Counted from the stretch's first letter, positions 1 to 10,328 are shown. The stretch is DNA of 64,000 bases from Rhodanobacteraceae bacterium (GCA_027019085.1 JALUXG010000003.1:50101-114100); one strand, 5' to 3'. Translations and numbers: made by a program. The notes: generated by a model from the letters alone, not told the origin.

Positions 1-1
1 C

Positions 2-190
2 GAACGCGACAACTGTTTGCGTCGACGCCGTGGACAGCAAGCGGTCCCGATCGACGAGAACTTGCTAGGTGTTCTTGCTGACATGCCCGATTGTTCGGGA
101 GTAGCGCTGGGCGTGGACCGTCTGCTCATGGCCATGCTGGGCAGCGAGGCCATGTCCGACGTGCTCGCATTCGATTTTGCATCGGCCTGA
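2..190 (+). CDS. epmA: EF-P--(R)-beta-lysine ligase EpmA, C-terminal fragment
   Basis: This is the last 62 codons of a gene that begins before the window; it ends with TGA at 188-190. The readable part contains a class II aminoacyl-tRNA synthetase motif 3 ([11 protein letters not shown]) preceded by VPIDENLL, and it ends in the short tail usual for EpmA (GenX/PoxA). The family activates (R)-beta-lysine and attaches it to a lysine of elongation factor P, helping ribosomes through polyproline stretches. Motif 3 is also shared with lysyl-tRNA synthetase. The short tail directly after motif 3 favours EpmA, but the N-terminal part, which would settle this (EpmA lacks the anticodon-binding domain), is not visible. 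Confidence 0.8.
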   Translation, partial: ERDNCLRRRRGQQAVPIDENLLGVLADMPDCSGVALGVDRLLMAMLGSEAMSDVLAFDFASA

Positions 191-198
191 GAGCATCC

Positions 199-885
199 CT
201 AGAACTCCAGGTCCACGGCTGCGCATAGATAGTCCACCAGCGGAGCGACCTGCCTGAAGCTGCGAACGACTTCCGCCAGCAGTCCCGGCGAACAGACCAG
301 CTGATCGTCCAGGGGCATGCCCGCAGCCAGGCTCTTGAGCTTGAGGTCTTCGATCAGCTCGTGCCCGGGATCGAATCCGCGTGGCGGGCGCTTGAGGCGT
401 TCGCCATGGAACTGGAACTGCCTGCGGAAGGAGGGGCGTGTAGTCGCTCGTTTCCATCCAGCCGGGTTGTCGACGATGAACTGACGCAGGCGTCGCAGCG
501 TCGGAGCCTCGGGGTGCCAGATGCCGCCGCCGACGAAGCATCGGCCTGGTTCGATGTGCAGATAGAACGAGGGGGCATGGACTTCCCGGCGACGTTCGTG
601 GAACACGCGTGCGCCGCTCCAGGTCTTGTACGGCATCTTGTTCTTCGAGAACCGCACGTCGCGATGGATGCGGAACAGCGAGCCGCCCTGTTTGCGAGGA
701 TCGGCCCGGAAATGCGGGCTGATTTGCGCGACCGGACCCTGAAGGTCCGCAATCAGTGCCAGGAAGGGTTCGCGTAGATAAGCCTCGTACTGGTCGCGAT
801 GCGCGGCAAACCACTCTCGCGTGTTGTGCCTGTCGAGCTGGCGCAGGAAACCAAAACTGGCGGCAGTGAAGTAGAGGGTACTCAT
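199..885 (-). CDS. DUF2461 family protein
   Basis: This 228-residue protein belongs to the DUF2461 (TIGR02453-type) family. It starts with the typical aromatic-rich opening (YFTAASFGFLRQL), then NTREWFAAHRDQYE, and has the conserved middle section with DPRKQGGSLFRIHRDVRFSKNK and PYKTW. The biochemical function of the family is not established. The start codon overlaps the stop codon of sbcB upstream (ATGA, 882-885), so the two are probably translated together. No signal peptide or membrane segment is visible, so it should be cytosolic. Length is normal for the family. Confidence 0.85.
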   Translation of the reverse strand: MSTLYFTAASFGFLRQLDRHNTREWFAAHRDQYEAYLREPFLALIADLQGPVAQISPHFRADPRKQGGSLFRIHRDVRFSKNKMPYKTWSGARVFHERRREVHAPSFYLHIEPGRCFVGGGIWHPEAPTLRRLRQFIVDNPAGWKRATTRPSFRRQFQFHGERLKRPPRGFDPGHELIEDLKLKSLAAGMPLDDQLVCSPGLLAEVVRSFRQVAPLVDYLCAAVDLEF

Positions 886-2336
886 GCGCCGGGCTGAAGT
901 CCGAGTTCATAGGCCAGATCGCGTCCCCAGGCATCGAGCTGGTCGAGCAACCCCTTGGCATCGTCGCCTTGGGCGTCCTTTCGCAAGCGTTGCAACAGGG
1001 GGAAATATTCGGAAAGTGGCAGCGTGCTCAATGGATGCGTGCCGACGATGCGCTGCCGCCGGAAGTCGTCCCAGCGATTCTTTTCGTCAGCATCCAGCAA
1101 GTCGGGCCAGTTCCGGGCCCGGTACCGGAACAGCAGTTCGCCATAGCGAGGGTCCTGCAATCCGAAGTTTCGGCTCAGGTCCTGCGGCGGGGTGGCACGC
1201 ACCGTATCCAGACGCTTGCGGTCGGCGTCGGAAACGAACCCGTCGTAGAGCGCAAGTTCGGGATCCTCGGCGGGAGGCAGGTCGGCAGCATGGGCGAAGA
1301 CCTCCTGCACCTTGTGCATGATGCCCGTGGCCGCCAGCAACTCGGAGCGGTGTACCTTGCAACGCGGCATGTCCAGGCCGATGCGTGTGGTATCCACGCC
1401 CTCGAGGGTGGATACGGGGGCAAGGGCGGGTGAACGATTGACGTGTATTGTGCGCAGCGGAATGCGCTCGACGTCTTCGGGCAGGTCGCGTCGCGGGGTG
1501 AAGACGCGGTCGGCGATTTCTTCGGGGTCGAGCACGATCAGGTCGACGGGATTGACGCTCAGGTCGTAGACGATGATCTCGTTGTCGCGCGCTGGATGGC
1601 GTGCCAGGGGCACAATCAGGGTCAGACAACCGTTACGTGCCGGGTAGCGCGACGAAACATGCACCAGTGCCGGCTTGTGGACCGTGTCCAGCAGTTCGAG
1701 CACACGCTTCTTGCGTCGAAGTTCGAAATACCAGGACCACAGTCGGGGCTGTTTGTCGCGTATCAGTCTGGCCAGTGCCAGCAGAGCCTGCACGTCGGAA
1801 AGAGCGTCGTGTGCACGTTGCTGTTCCAGGCCGTTGGCTGCAGCCAGATCCTCGAGCCGGAAGCTCGGAGAGCCGTCCTCGCGTAGCGGCCATTCGATCC
1901 CCTGTGGGCGCAACGCATGGCACATCCGGGTCAGGTCGATGAGATCCCAGCGCGAATTGCCCTGTTGCCATTCGCGGGCATAGGGGTCGTAGAAGTTCCG
2001 GTACAGCATGTGCCGCGTGAACTCGTCGTCGAAACGCAAGGAGTTGTAGCCTACGGTGCAGGTGCCGGGCAGACTCAGTTCCTCATGCACCCTGGCGGCA
2101 AACTCGGCTTCACTCAGGCCTTCGTGCATGGCCCGCTGGGGTGTGATGCCGGTAACCAGGCAGGCTTCGGGCCGGGGCAGGGCATCACGCGGTGGCCGGC
2201 AGAAAAGCATGACCGGGTCGCCGACAGGCTCCAGATCCAGCGTGGAGCGCACAGCAGCGAATTGCAGGACCCGGTCCCGTCGCGGATCCGTGCCGGTGGT
2301 TTCATAGTCATGCCAGAGGAAACTTGCATCGCTCAT
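882..2336 (-). CDS. sbcB: Exodeoxyribonuclease I
   Basis: This 484-residue 3'-5' exonuclease degrades single-stranded DNA and takes part in recombination and mismatch repair. The DEDDh exonuclease core is complete: D10 and E12 in HDYETTG, D103/D104 in NSLRFDDEF, and H176 and D181 in AHDALSDVQ. It is followed by the SH3-like and helical C-terminal domains of ExoI, and length matches E. coli SbcB (about 475 residues). It is divergent from orn across a 68-bp gap that must hold both promoters. It overlaps the DUF2461 gene by four bases. Confidence 0.95.
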   Translation of the reverse strand: MSDASFLWHDYETTGTDPRRDRVLQFAAVRSTLDLEPVGDPVMLFCRPPRDALPRPEACLVTGITPQRAMHEGLSEAEFAARVHEELSLPGTCTVGYNSLRFDDEFTRHMLYRNFYDPYAREWQQGNSRWDLIDLTRMCHALRPQGIEWPLREDGSPSFRLEDLAAANGLEQQRAHDALSDVQALLALARLIRDKQPRLWSWYFELRRKKRVLELLDTVHKPALVHVSSRYPARNGCLTLIVPLARHPARDNEIIVYDLSVNPVDLIVLDPEEIADRVFTPRRDLPEDVERIPLRTIHVNRSPALAPVSTLEGVDTTRIGLDMPRCKVHRSELLAATGIMHKVQEVFAHAADLPPAEDPELALYDGFVSDADRKRLDTVRATPPQDLSRNFGLQDPRYGELLFRYRARNWPDLLDADEKNRWDDFRRQRIVGTHPLSTLPLSEYFPLLQRLRKDAQGDDAKGLLDQLDAWGRDLAYELGLQPGA

Positions 2337-2404
2337 GTACCCATCTTCGCATGAGCAAAGGTCGATGGTCGCCCTGCTACACTCGCTTTCCCGGAGGAGC
2401 AGCC

Positions 2405-2974
2405 ATGGCCCAGCACGAAGACAACCTGATCTGGATCGATCTGGAAATGACCGGCCTGGACACGGAACACGATTCGATTCTGGAAATCGCCACGGTGGTG
2501 ACCGATCGCCAGTTGAAGGTGCTTGCCGAAGGCCCGGTGTTCGCCATCGCCCATGCCGAATCGCGCCTGCAGGCCATGGATGACTGGAATCGCAACCAGC
2601 ACGGCGGATCGGGGCTCTGGGAGCGGGTGCGCTCGTCCGGGGTCGATCATGCCCAGGCCGAAGCGGAGACGCTCGCCTTCCTCGTTGAATGGGTGCCGGC
2701 CGGCCAGTCGCCGATGTGCGGCAACTCCATCTGCCAGGACCGCCGCTTCCTGTACCGGCAGATGCCCGCGCTGGAGCGCTATTTCCATTACCGCAACCTG
2801 GATGTGTCGACGCTCAAGGAGCTGGCGCGACGCTGGGCTCCCCAGATCGCCCGCGGTATTGGCAAGACCAGCGCGCATACTGCGCTCAGCGATATCCACG
2901 ATTCCATCGAGGAACTGCGCTACTACCGTCGTCACATGGGCGCGCTGGCCGGGTTGCCGGAGGCGGCAACGTGA
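2405..2974 (+). CDS. orn: Oligoribonuclease
   Basis: This 189-residue DEDDh 3'-5' exoribonuclease finishes RNA decay by degrading diribonucleotides, including the c-di-GMP breakdown product pGpG. D12 and E14 are in the opening [10 protein letters not shown] motif, and the C-terminal [18 protein letters not shown] supplies the catalytic His and Asp. The start at 2405 is set by a strong ribosome binding site (GGAGGAG, 2393-2399) five bases upstream; an in-frame upstream extension has no such support. The stop overlaps the GTG start of folP (GTGA, 2971-2974), so the two form an operon. Confidence 0.96.
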   Translation: MAQHEDNLIWIDLEMTGLDTEHDSILEIATVVTDRQLKVLAEGPVFAIAHAESRLQAMDDWNRNQHGGSGLWERVRSSGVDHAQAEAETLAFLVEWVPAGQSPMCGNSICQDRRFLYRQMPALERYFHYRNLDVSTLKELARRWAPQIARGIGKTSAHTALSDIHDSIEELRYYRRHMGALAGLPEAAT

Positions 2975-3882
2975 GCCAGCTGTACGGCGAGGACGGCATC
3001 CCCTGCCTGGATTGTGGCGGGCGGATGCTGAGGCTGGACAGGCCGAGGGTGGTGGGTATCGTCAATGTCACGCCCGATTCATTCTCAGACGGCGGAGCAC
3101 ATGCCGAGACCGGTGCGGCCATCGAGCATGGACTGAAATTGCTTGAACACGGTGCCGACATGCTCGACATCGGTGGAGAGTCCACCCGTCCCGGTGCACG
3201 GGACGTGGACGTGGACGAGGAAGTGCGCCGGGTCATCCCGGTCATCCGCGGTCTTTCCAGACAGTGCAGCGCCCCCTTGTCGGTAGACACCTCCAAGCCG
3301 GCGGTGATGCGTGCCGCGGTGGAGGCCGGCGCCGGCATGATCAACGATGTGCGTGCGCTGCGCGAGGCCGGTTCCCTGGAAGCGGCTGCCGAGCTGGGCG
3401 TTCCGGTGTGCCTGATGCACATGCAGGGGCAGCCCCGCAGCATGCAGTCGGCGCCGCACTATGACGACGTGGTGGCGCAGGTGCATCGTTTTCTTGCCGA
3501 ACGGGTGTTCGCCTGCGAGATGGCCGGCATCGACAAGCGCCGGGTACTGGTCGATCCGGGGTTCGGCTTCGGCAAGTTGCTGGAGCACAATCTGGCCCTG
3601 CTGAGGGCAATCGGCCAGTTTGTCGACCTGGCGGCCGGGGTGTACGTCGGCCTGTCACGCAAATCGATGATCGGCGCCATCACTGGGCACGAATCGCCCA
3701 CAGACCGGCTGGCCGGCTCGCTGGCCGCCACCCTGGTTGCGGTGCAGCGCGGCGCGGTGCTGGTGCGCACGCACGATGTGGCGGCCACGGTCGATGCTTT
3801 GAAAGTGTGGAAGGCCGTTCATGACGGTGATACAGGCGCCAGGCCGTCCGATTCACCGACGAGCTGGCCGGACGAGGATTGA
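2971..3882 (+). CDS. folP: Dihydropteroate synthase
   Basis: This 303-residue enzyme condenses para-aminobenzoate with dihydropterin pyrophosphate in folate synthesis and is the sulfonamide target. It carries [15 protein letters not shown] near residue 31, the [11 protein letters not shown] loop, the LSVDTSKP strand, [11 protein letters not shown] and the C-terminal RTHDV. It reads from a GTG that overlaps the orn stop codon. The folP-glmM neighbourhood is the common gammaproteobacterial one, but here orn takes the place of ftsH upstream. The roughly 20-residue hydrophilic C-terminal tail is not part of the TIM barrel. Confidence 0.95.
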   Translation: MSQLYGEDGIPCLDCGGRMLRLDRPRVVGIVNVTPDSFSDGGAHAETGAAIEHGLKLLEHGADMLDIGGESTRPGARDVDVDEEVRRVIPVIRGLSRQCSAPLSVDTSKPAVMRAAVEAGAGMINDVRALREAGSLEAAAELGVPVCLMHMQGQPRSMQSAPHYDDVVAQVHRFLAERVFACEMAGIDKRRVLVDPGFGFGKLLEHNLALLRAIGQFVDLAAGVYVGLSRKSMIGAITGHESPTDRLAGSLAATLVAVQRGAVLVRTHDVAATVDALKVWKAVHDGDTGARPSDSPTSWPDED

Positions 3883-3940
3883 ATGCTTGTCCGGCAGGGT
3901 GGCCGCATCCTGCCGGGATTCGCGAGAAAGGTGCAAGGAC

Positions 3941-5293
3941 ATGGCGCAACGTAAATATTTCGGTACGGACGGCATCCGCGGACGGGTCGGGCAATGGCCC
4001 GTCACCGCCGAATTCATGCTGCGACTGGGACGCGCGGCTGGTGTATCGTTGCGTGGCGGCAGGGATCGCGCGACGGTCCTGATCGGCAAGGACACGCGGG
4101 TGTCGGGTTACATGTTCGAGTCGGCCCTCGAGGCAGGCCTGGTTGCCGCCGGTGCCGATGTGCTTCTGCTCGGCCCGATGCCTACGCCGGCGGTGGCCTT
4201 CCTCACGCGCAGTCTGCGTGCCACAGCCGGTATCGTCATCAGTGCCTCGCACAATGCGTTCGAGGACAACGGCATCAAGTTCTTCTCCGCCATGGGCGAA
4301 AAGCTTGAGGACGCCGTCGAGGCCGCCATCGAGCGCGAAGTCGATGCCGACTTCGTCACCGTTCCGTCAGCCGGGCTGGGCAAGGCGCGACGCATCGCCG
4401 ATGCCGAAGCGCGATACGTGGAATTCTGCAAGAGCACGGTGCACGAGGACTTCGACCTCAAGGGACTCAAGCTCGTGCTCGACTGTGCCCATGGCGCGAC
4501 CTACCAGGTGGCGCCCAAGGTGTTTGCCGAACTCGGTGCCGATGTCCATCTGGTCGGCGCCAGGCCCGACGGGTTCAACATCAATGCTGGCGTCGGTTCG
4601 ACGCATCCGGAGGCCTTGCGGCAGGCCGTGCTGGATTCCGGTGCGGACATGGGCATTGCTTTCGACGGCGACGGCGACCGGGTGCAGATGGTGGACAGGA
4701 ACGGTGTCATCGCCGATGGCGACGACCTTCTCTTTGTGCTGGCCAAGGCATGGCATCGCGCCGGGACCCTGCGAGGGCCTGTGGTCGGCACGCAGATGAG
4801 CAATTACGGTTTCGAAAAGGCCCTGGCGGGACTTGGCATCGAACTGGTGCGCGCACGGGTCGGCGACCGGTACGTGCTGCAACAGCTCAAGTCCCGAGGT
4901 GGAGTGCTCGGTGGGGAGACCTCGGGGCATATCCTGTGCCTGGACCGCGCCAGCACCGGCGATGGCATCGTGTCCGCGCTGGCTGTCCTCGAGTCCCTGC
5001 GCAGCGAAGACGCCGATCTTGCCGAGGTGCGCAAGGGCATGCGCAAACTGCCGCAGGTCATGATCAATGTGCCGGTTGCCGGGCATGCCGCAAAGTTGCT
5101 TGCATCCGATGTCGTGCAGCAGGCCATCGAAACGGCGCGCCAGCGCCTGACTGGACGGGGCAGGGCTTTCCTGCGCCCTTCGGGTACCGAGCCCCTGATT
5201 CGCGTCACCGTGGAAGGCGAGGACGCGGCGGAAGTGCATGACGTGGCGCAAGCCCTGGCAGACGTCGTAAAATCGGCTCACTCACGCTCGTGA
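3941..5293 (+). CDS. glmM: Phosphoglucosamine mutase
   Basis: This 450-residue enzyme converts glucosamine-6-phosphate to glucosamine-1-phosphate on the way to UDP-GlcNAc, peptidoglycan and LPS. It opens with [10 protein letters not shown], has the phosphoserine loop ISASHN (active Ser103), the Mg-binding DGDGDR loop, the sugar-binding GGETSGH and the C-terminal phosphate-binding [11 protein letters not shown]. The start at 3941 gives the canonical MAQRKYFGT opening and follows an AAGGA motif. A longer in-frame reading runs back into folP and is not supported by family alignment. It lies 58 bases after folP, probably in the same transcript. Confidence 0.96.
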   Translation: MAQRKYFGTDGIRGRVGQWPVTAEFMLRLGRAAGVSLRGGRDRATVLIGKDTRVSGYMFESALEAGLVAAGADVLLLGPMPTPAVAFLTRSLRATAGIVISASHNAFEDNGIKFFSAMGEKLEDAVEAAIEREVDADFVTVPSAGLGKARRIADAEARYVEFCKSTVHEDFDLKGLKLVLDCAHGATYQVAPKVFAELGADVHLVGARPDGFNINAGVGSTHPEALRQAVLDSGADMGIAFDGDGDRVQMVDRNGVIADGDDLLFVLAKAWHRAGTLRGPVVGTQMSNYGFEKALAGLGIELVRARVGDRYVLQQLKSRGGVLGGETSGHILCLDRASTGDGIVSALAVLESLRSEDADLAEVRKGMRKLPQVMINVPVAGHAAKLLASDVVQQAIETARQRLTGRGRAFLRPSGTEPLIRVTVEGEDAAEVHDVAQALADVVKSAHSRS

Positions 5294-5371
5294 GCCTGCG
5301 GGGTACACGCCCCACCAGGACGCCATGGACGGCCCGACGTGTACACCTGTCACGCCATCCTGGAGCAGAAC

Positions 5372-6307
5372 ATGCAACACGTACCCACTCTCGACATCCG
5401 CCGTTTCGATTCCGACAGGAAAGCCTTCGTCGAGGAACTCGGCACGGCCTATCGCACTTTCGGTTTCTGCTGCATCAGCGGCCACGGCGTGGACACGAAC
5501 CTGATCAACCGTGCCTATGTCGCCTTCCGGCAGTTTTTTGCCCTGCCGCTGGACGTGAAGATGAAATACCACGTGCCGGGCAGTGGCGGTGCCCGCGGCT
5601 ATACCCCCTTCAAGGTCGAGACCGCCAAGGACAGCGAGTATCCCGATCTCAAGGAGTTCTGGCATATCGGCCGCGAGCTCGAACCCGGGTCACGCTTCGC
5701 CGGCACCCTGCCTGTGAACCTGTGGCCGGCGGAGGTCCCGGGGATGCGCGAGTACGGCTACGGCCTGTTCCAGGCGCTCGACCGGCTCGGTGCCAGGGTG
5801 TTGCGTGCACTGGCTCTGCATGTCGGGCTGCCCGAGCACTACTTCGATGACAGGATCGACCAGGGCAATTCGATCCTGCGCCCCATTCATTACCCGCCCA
5901 TAGAACAGGCCGAACTGCCAAACGTGCGCGCCGGTGCGCACGAGGACATCAATCTGATTACCCTGCTGGTCGGCGCCAGCACTGCGGGACTGGAAGTGCT
6001 CACGCGCGAGGGGGCCTGGCTGCCGATCACCACCGAGGGCGATGCCATCGTGGTCAACATTGGCGACATGCTGCAGCGACTGACCAACCACGTCTACCCG
6101 TCGACGACCCATCGCGTGGTCAACCCGCCGGGTGCGGATGCGCGCAAGCCGCGTTATTCGGTGCCCTATTTCCTGCACCCCAATTCCGATGTCGTGCTCG
6201 ATCCAGTGCCGCAATGCATCACGCCGGACAACCTCAGCCGCTATGACACCTCGATCACGGCGGATGAATATCTCCAGCAGCGGCTGCGGGAAATCCGGCT
6301 GATCTGA
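5372..6307 (+). CDS. 2-oxoglutarate/Fe(II) oxygenase, isopenicillin N synthase-like
   Basis: This 311-residue cytosolic protein is a non-heme iron, 2-oxoglutarate-dependent oxygenase of the isopenicillin N synthase family. The N-terminal DIOX_N domain contains TFGFCCISGHGV. The double-stranded beta helix shows the iron ligands H190-x-D192 and H247, with R261 and S263 (RYS) positioned for the co-substrate. The start at 5372 is preceded by GGAG six bases away. The substrate cannot be read from the sequence; bacterial members include ethylene-forming enzymes and many uncharacterised housekeeping-like homologues. It follows glmM by 78 bases on the same strand. Confidence 0.88.
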   Translation: MQHVPTLDIRRFDSDRKAFVEELGTAYRTFGFCCISGHGVDTNLINRAYVAFRQFFALPLDVKMKYHVPGSGGARGYTPFKVETAKDSEYPDLKEFWHIGRELEPGSRFAGTLPVNLWPAEVPGMREYGYGLFQALDRLGARVLRALALHVGLPEHYFDDRIDQGNSILRPIHYPPIEQAELPNVRAGAHEDINLITLLVGASTAGLEVLTREGAWLPITTEGDAIVVNIGDMLQRLTNHVYPSTTHRVVNPPGADARKPRYSVPYFLHPNSDVVLDPVPQCITPDNLSRYDTSITADEYLQQRLREIRLI

Positions 6308-6320
6308 TTTCCGTGTCGCG

Positions 6321-7136
6321 TCAGCCCCCGTCCAGATCGCGATAACGCGAGGACTGGCTGGCAGCCAGTCGCAGCGCGATGCGGTCGGGGAGGATGTCGG
6401 ACAGTGCCTTGATCATGCGGTTGACGCGCCCGGTGACATGCACCGCATCACCGCGTTCGAGCGCATCCAGGCCCTGCCGGGCAACCGTGTCGGCATCCAT
6501 CCACATCCACTTTGGCATGCGCGAAACACGCTCGCGGGTGCCGGTGACATCATGAAATTCGCTGTAGGTGAAACCCGGGCACAAGGCGCAGGCGTGCACG
6601 CCGCGATCGCGGTTCTCGAGTGCCAGCGACTGCGAGAAGCGGATCATGTAGGCCTTCACGGCCGCATACAGGGTATGTCCGACCGAGCCGGGCAGGTGGC
6701 CTGCCAGCGAGGCGACGTTCAGGATGCCGCCACGGTGTCGTTGCTGCATCGCCGGAAGCAACCGATAGGTCAGTTCCGTCGGAGCATGCAGCAATACCTG
6801 GAGAAAGGCGGCATGGGATCCCCAAGAGGGCTGTTCGAACCGGCCGGGGACACCATAGCCCGCGTTGTTGACCAGCAGGTCGATGTCCAGGGCGCGTTCC
6901 TCCAGGGCATCGACAAGGCGTCGAGGTGCCAGCGGATCGGCAAGATCCTCGACCAGGACATGCGCGGTGATGCCCGATGCATGCTGCAGGCGCTCGGCCA
7001 GCGCCTTGAGCCGCATGCCCCGTCGTGCGGTGAGTACCAGGTCGTATCCGCGTGCCGCGAGGGCACTCGCGATGGCTTCACCGATGCCGGCCGAAGCGCC
7101 TGTAACCATTGCGATGGGGCGTATTTGCGTCGACAT
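6321..7136 (-). CDS. SDR-family NAD(P)-dependent oxidoreductase
   Basis: This 271-residue classical short-chain dehydrogenase has the nucleotide-binding TGASAGIG at residues 12-19, NNAG at about 90-93, the catalytic Ser143 in NVASLAG, Tyr157 and Lys161 (YxxxK). Arg-rich residues after the second strand (TARRG) suggest preference for NADP(H). The C-terminal half resembles the DltE/YqjQ-like group that acts on acyl or ketone substrates, but the substrate is unknown. The start at 7136 was chosen because it gives a normal N-terminus and has a GAGG motif upstream; the frame stays open further without matching the family. It is divergent from tpiA. Confidence 0.88.
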   Translation of the reverse strand: MSTQIRPIAMVTGASAGIGEAIASALAARGYDLVLTARRGMRLKALAERLQHASGITAHVLVEDLADPLAPRRLVDALEERALDIDLLVNNAGYGVPGRFEQPSWGSHAAFLQVLLHAPTELTYRLLPAMQQRHRGGILNVASLAGHLPGSVGHTLYAAVKAYMIRFSQSLALENRDRGVHACALCPGFTYSEFHDVTGTRERVSRMPKWMWMDADTVARQGLDALERGDAVHVTGRVNRMIKALSDILPDRIALRLAASQSSRYRDLDGG

Positions 7137-7227
7137 GGTGGCCTCGTGGTGATTGGAGGCCCCATCATACGTGGGACCGGTGCGACCGGCTGTCTTTTCG
7201 CCTGCTGCCGGGAATGCCGTGTTTTCG

Positions 7228-7256
7228 TTGTCCGCCTGCAACGGCGCCAGTATGCT
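7228..7256 (+). promoter_or_regulatory. Putative sigma-70 promoter of tpiA
   Basis: TTGTCC (7228-7233) and TATGCT (7251-7256) are separated by 17 bases, about 30 bases upstream of the tpiA start. The -35 matches the consensus TTG core; the -10 is a partial match. It lies in the divergent tpiA/SDR spacer. Confidence 0.45.
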
Positions 7257-7287
7257 TTGGTGACGCGATGTGGATGAGGGGCACGAC

Positions 7288-8061
7288 ATGCGTATACCGA
7301 TGGTGGCCGGTAACTGGAAAATGCACGGCAGTCGCGAACAGGCTGTGGCACTTGCCGCAAGTGTGGCCGCAGGCCGTCCGTCCGGCATCGACGTGGTGCT
7401 GTTTCCGCCGTTTCCGTATCTGGACGCAGTGCATGAGGTGCATGGCAAGACGCTGGCCCTTGGTGCCCAGGATGTCAGCGAGCACGGCGGCGAGGGCGCA
7501 TTCACCGGGGAAGTATCCGCCGCCATGCTTGGCGACGTGGGATGCACCTGGGTACTGGTCGGGCATTCCGAACGACGCCAGTATCACGGAGAGGATGACG
7601 CCTTGCTGGCACGCAAGTTCGCGGCGGTACGGGAGGCCGGGTTGCGGCCGATGCTCTGCGTGGGTGAAACCCTGGTTCAGCGTGAGGCCGGCGATACCGA
7701 GTCCGTGCTCGGTGCGCAGCTCGGTGCCATCATCCAGGCTCATGGCGTGTCGGCGTTCCGGGGGGCTGCAGTGGCATATGAGCCGGTCTGGGCGATTGGC
7801 ACGGGGTGCACGGCGACTCCTGGGCAGGTGCAACAGGCACATGCTTTCATCCGTAGCCAACTGGCAAGGGAGGATGCTAAAATCGCTGGTCTGACGAGGC
7901 TGCTTTATGGCGGCAGCGTCAAGCCTACGAACGCCGCCGAACTGTTCGCCCAGCCGGATGTGGATGGTGGTCTGATCGGAGGCGCATCCCTCAAGGCAAC
8001 CGATTTCCTGGCCATCTGCGCAGCGGCGCATCAGGCGCACGACGCGGCGGAGACCTCTTAG
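7288..8061 (+). CDS. tpiA: Triose-phosphate isomerase
   Basis: This 257-residue TIM-barrel enzyme interconverts dihydroxyacetone phosphate and glyceraldehyde-3-phosphate in glycolysis and gluconeogenesis. The catalytic residues are all present: Asn9/Lys11 in AGNWKMHG, His93 in VGHSERRQ and Glu165 in YEPVWAIGTG, followed by the phosphate-binding LYGGSVKP. The start at 7288 is preceded by GAGGGG at a good distance. It is followed two bases later by secG and then tRNA-Leu, a block conserved in gammaproteobacteria. Confidence 0.97.
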   Translation: MRIPMVAGNWKMHGSREQAVALAASVAAGRPSGIDVVLFPPFPYLDAVHEVHGKTLALGAQDVSEHGGEGAFTGEVSAAMLGDVGCTWVLVGHSERRQYHGEDDALLARKFAAVREAGLRPMLCVGETLVQREAGDTESVLGAQLGAIIQAHGVSAFRGAAVAYEPVWAIGTGCTATPGQVQQAHAFIRSQLAREDAKIAGLTRLLYGGSVKPTNAAELFAQPDVDGGLIGGASLKATDFLAICAAAHQAHDAAETS

Positions 8062-8063
8062 AC

Positions 8064-8507
8064 ATGCTCATCATTTTCAGCGTTTTCTACATCCTGATTG
8101 CCGCAGCCATGATCGTGCTGATCCTGCTGCAGCGCGGGCAGGGTGCCGATGCAGGCGCCGGCTTTGGTGCGGGTGCATCCGGAACCGTGTTCGGTGCGCG
8201 CGGATCATCCAGCTTCATGACCCGTGCAACCGCGGTCCTGGGCACCTTGTTCTTTCTTGTCAGCCTGGGAATGGCGATATACTTCAGCCATCATGGGACG
8301 CCCACGAAATCACGCGATCTTGGCGTGATGTCGGCGATGACCGGGGCTGCCAGCGCTTCAACGTCGCCCGCGCCCGCCGCGGCTGCGGTGCCGGCAGCCG
8401 GATCCGCGCGCGGCGCGCCGAGCAAAACGGATGTGCCGGCTCTGCCTTCGGCAGCGAACGGCACGAAAAATGGAACTCCGGCAGCGCCGGCCAGTTCCGG
8501 AAAGTGA
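8064..8507 (+). CDS. secG: Preprotein translocase subunit SecG
   Basis: This 147-residue inner-membrane protein is the small subunit of the SecYEG protein-export channel. It has two transmembrane helices (about residues 2-20 and 52-74) separated by the conserved cytoplasmic loop LLQRGQGADAGAGFGAGASGTVFGARGSSSFMTR. After the second helix comes a long Ala/Pro/Ser-rich low-complexity tail of about 70 residues, a common SecG variation and probably disordered. It begins two bases after tpiA and is followed 13 bases later by tRNA-Leu. Confidence 0.94.
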   Translation: MLIIFSVFYILIAAAMIVLILLQRGQGADAGAGFGAGASGTVFGARGSSSFMTRATAVLGTLFFLVSLGMAIYFSHHGTPTKSRDLGVMSAMTGAASASTSPAPAAAAVPAAGSARGAPSKTDVPALPSAANGTKNGTPAAPASSGK

Positions 8508-8520
8508 GTTTTTGAACCTT

Positions 8521-8607
8521 GCCCAGGTGGCGGAATTGGTAGACGCGCTACCTTGAGGTGGTAGTGGCCTAATGGCCGTGGGGGTTCGAGTCCCCCCTTG
8601 GGCACCA
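8521..8607 (+). tRNA. leuU: tRNA-Leu (anticodon GAG)
   Basis: A full cloverleaf of 87 bases with encoded CCA (8605-8607). The acceptor stem GCCCAGG pairs with CTTGGGC with one G-T pair. The anticodon stem CTACC/GGTAG encloses the loop TTGAGGT with anticodon GAG at 8555-8557. It has the long variable arm of type II tRNAs and the T-arm GGGGTTCGAGTCCCC. It reads CUC and CUU codons. It lies directly after secG, as leuU does in E. coli, and is probably cotranscribed with it. Confidence 0.97.
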
Positions 8608-8675
8608 CAAGATGGATGGCCGGCGTCCACGGAACGCCTGCCACGAAAACACGAACGCGTGGAGGAAGTCGAACC

Positions 8676-9032
8676 GTGCTTGCCGAATACTGGCCCGTAT
8701 TGCTGTTTCTCGTCGTGGCCGGAGGCCTCGGCATGGTCTTGCTGGCTATCGGTCTGTTCGTCGCGCCCCGCAATCCCGATCCGGAGAAGGCATCGCCGTA
8801 CGAATGCGGTTTCGAGGCCTTCGAGGACGCACGCATGAAGTTCGACGTGCGTTACTACCTGATCGCGATTCTGTTCATCATTTTCGACCTGGAAGTCGCG
8901 TTCCTGTTTCCATGGGCCGTGGTGTTCGACAAGATCGGTCCGATTGCCTTGATCGAAATGGCGCTTTTCCTGGCCCTCCTGGTGGTCGGGTTCGCCTACA
9001 TCTGGAAGAAGGGAGCGCTGGAATGGGATTGA
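8676..9032 (+). CDS. nuoA: NADH-quinone oxidoreductase subunit A
   Basis: This 118-residue membrane subunit of complex I has three transmembrane helices and the conserved loop [22 protein letters not shown] between helices 1 and 2, near the quinone chamber. Translation most likely begins at a GTG (8676) preceded by GGAGGAAG (8661-8668). The in-frame extension further upstream would run into the tRNA-Leu gene. Its last 10 bases overlap nuoB. It is the first gene of a complete 14-gene nuo operon, 68 bases after tRNA-Leu. Confidence 0.93.
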   Translation: MLAEYWPVLLFLVVAGGLGMVLLAIGLFVAPRNPDPEKASPYECGFEAFEDARMKFDVRYYLIAILFIIFDLEVAFLFPWAVVFDKIGPIALIEMALFLALLVVGFAYIWKKGALEWD

Positions 9033-9577
9033 TCTCCTCCATCGACCGGGTGATGCACAACCCGCAGCCGCTTGACCGTGTCGATGACATCCTGCGGCCC
9101 TCGGGCGACAACCCGGTGATGCAGCGCGGCTGGGCAACGACCAGTGTCGATGCCCTGATGAACTGGGCGCGCACCGGTTCGATGTGGCCGATGACCTTCG
9201 GTCTGGCCTGCTGTGCAGTGGAAATGATGCATGCCGGTGCTGCGCGTCTGGACCTGGACCGCTACGGGGTGATCTTCCGCCCCAGTCCGCGCCAGTCGGA
9301 CGTCATGATCGTGGCCGGCACGCTGGTCAACAAGATGGCTCCCGCACTGCGCAAGGTCTACGACCAGATGCCCGACCCGAAGTGGGTGATCTCCATGGGG
9401 TCATGCGCCAACGGGGGCGGTTACTACCATTATTCGTATTCGGTCGTGCGCGGTTGCGACCGCGTGGTACCCGTGGACATCTACGTGCCGGGATGCCCGC
9501 CGACGGCCGAAGCGCTGATTCACGGCATTCTGCAATTGCAGAAGAAAATTCGCCGTACACACACCATAGCGCGTTGA
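9023..9577 (+). CDS. nuoB: NADH-quinone oxidoreductase subunit B
   Basis: This 184-residue peripheral-arm subunit carries the terminal [4Fe-4S] cluster N2 that passes electrons to quinone. The adjacent cysteines in [10 protein letters not shown] and the later Cys in MGSCANGGG and [10 protein letters not shown] are the N2 ligands. Its start overlaps the nuoA stop region by 10 bases, so the two are translationally coupled. Confidence 0.97.
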   Translation: MGLISSIDRVMHNPQPLDRVDDILRPSGDNPVMQRGWATTSVDALMNWARTGSMWPMTFGLACCAVEMMHAGAARLDLDRYGVIFRPSPRQSDVMIVAGTLVNKMAPALRKVYDQMPDPKWVISMGSCANGGGYYHYSYSVVRGCDRVVPVDIYVPGCPPTAEALIHGILQLQKKIRRTHTIAR

Positions 9578-9585
9578 GGCAGGCC

Positions 9586-10320
9586 ATGAGCGAAGCATCA
9601 GTCAACTCGCTGGCCGAGCGTCTCGTTGCGCGGTTCGGCAGCATGCTATCCAGCGTGGATACGCGTCTGGACCAGGTTACGGTCGAGGTCGACGCCGGTG
9701 ATCTGCTGACCGTGGCGACGGCGCTGCGCGACGAGCCGGACTTCGATTTCAGCCAGCTGGTCGATCTTTGCGGTGTCGACTACCTTGGTCACGGGCAGGC
9801 TGAATGGGATACCGGCAGCGTGTCGGCCACCGGGTTTTCCCGTGGCGTCCAGGGTGAGGCTGCCGGGCGATTCGACTGGGAAGGCCGGCCAATCGGGATC
9901 GACCTGCCGCGCCGATTCGCCTCGGTCGTGCACCTGCTGTCCGTGCAGCACAACCGACGGCTGCGACTGCGTACCTATTGCGATGACAATGCAGTACCAC
10001 TGCTGCCCTCGCTGACCGGTCTGTGGCCATCTGCCAACTGGTTCGAGCGCGAGGCCTTCGATCTGTTCGGCATTGTCTACGACGGACATCCCGATCTTCG
10101 GCGCATTCTTTCCGACTACGGATTCGTCGGCCGACCGTTCCGCAAGGATTTCCCGCTGATCGGAAACGTGGAGGTGCGTTACGACCCCGAACGCCAGCGT
10201 GTGGTGTATGAGCCGGTCACGTCGGTGGTTCCCAGGGTCCTGGTGCCGCGCGTGATTCGCGACGATGCGGACCTTGAGCAGGCGCGCGCGGAAGCCGCCG
10301 ATCACTGGCAGGAAAATTGA
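9586..10320 (+). CDS. nuoC: NADH-quinone oxidoreductase subunit C
   Basis: This 244-residue hydrophilic subunit forms the scaffold of the connecting part of complex I. The conserved 30-kDa subunit signature is present as [40 protein letters not shown]. It is a separate gene, not the NuoCD fusion of enterobacteria. The start at 9586 follows an AGGC stretch eight bases after nuoB. An insertion of about 25 residues around residue 70 ([18 protein letters not shown]) is typical of Xanthomonadales-type NuoC. Confidence 0.95.
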   Translation: MSEASVNSLAERLVARFGSMLSSVDTRLDQVTVEVDAGDLLTVATALRDEPDFDFSQLVDLCGVDYLGHGQAEWDTGSVSATGFSRGVQGEAAGRFDWEGRPIGIDLPRRFASVVHLLSVQHNRRLRLRTYCDDNAVPLLPSLTGLWPSANWFEREAFDLFGIVYDGHPDLRRILSDYGFVGRPFRKDFPLIGNVEVRYDPERQRVVYEPVTSVVPRVLVPRVIRDDADLEQARAEAADHWQEN

Positions 10321-10328
10321 GGCGACCG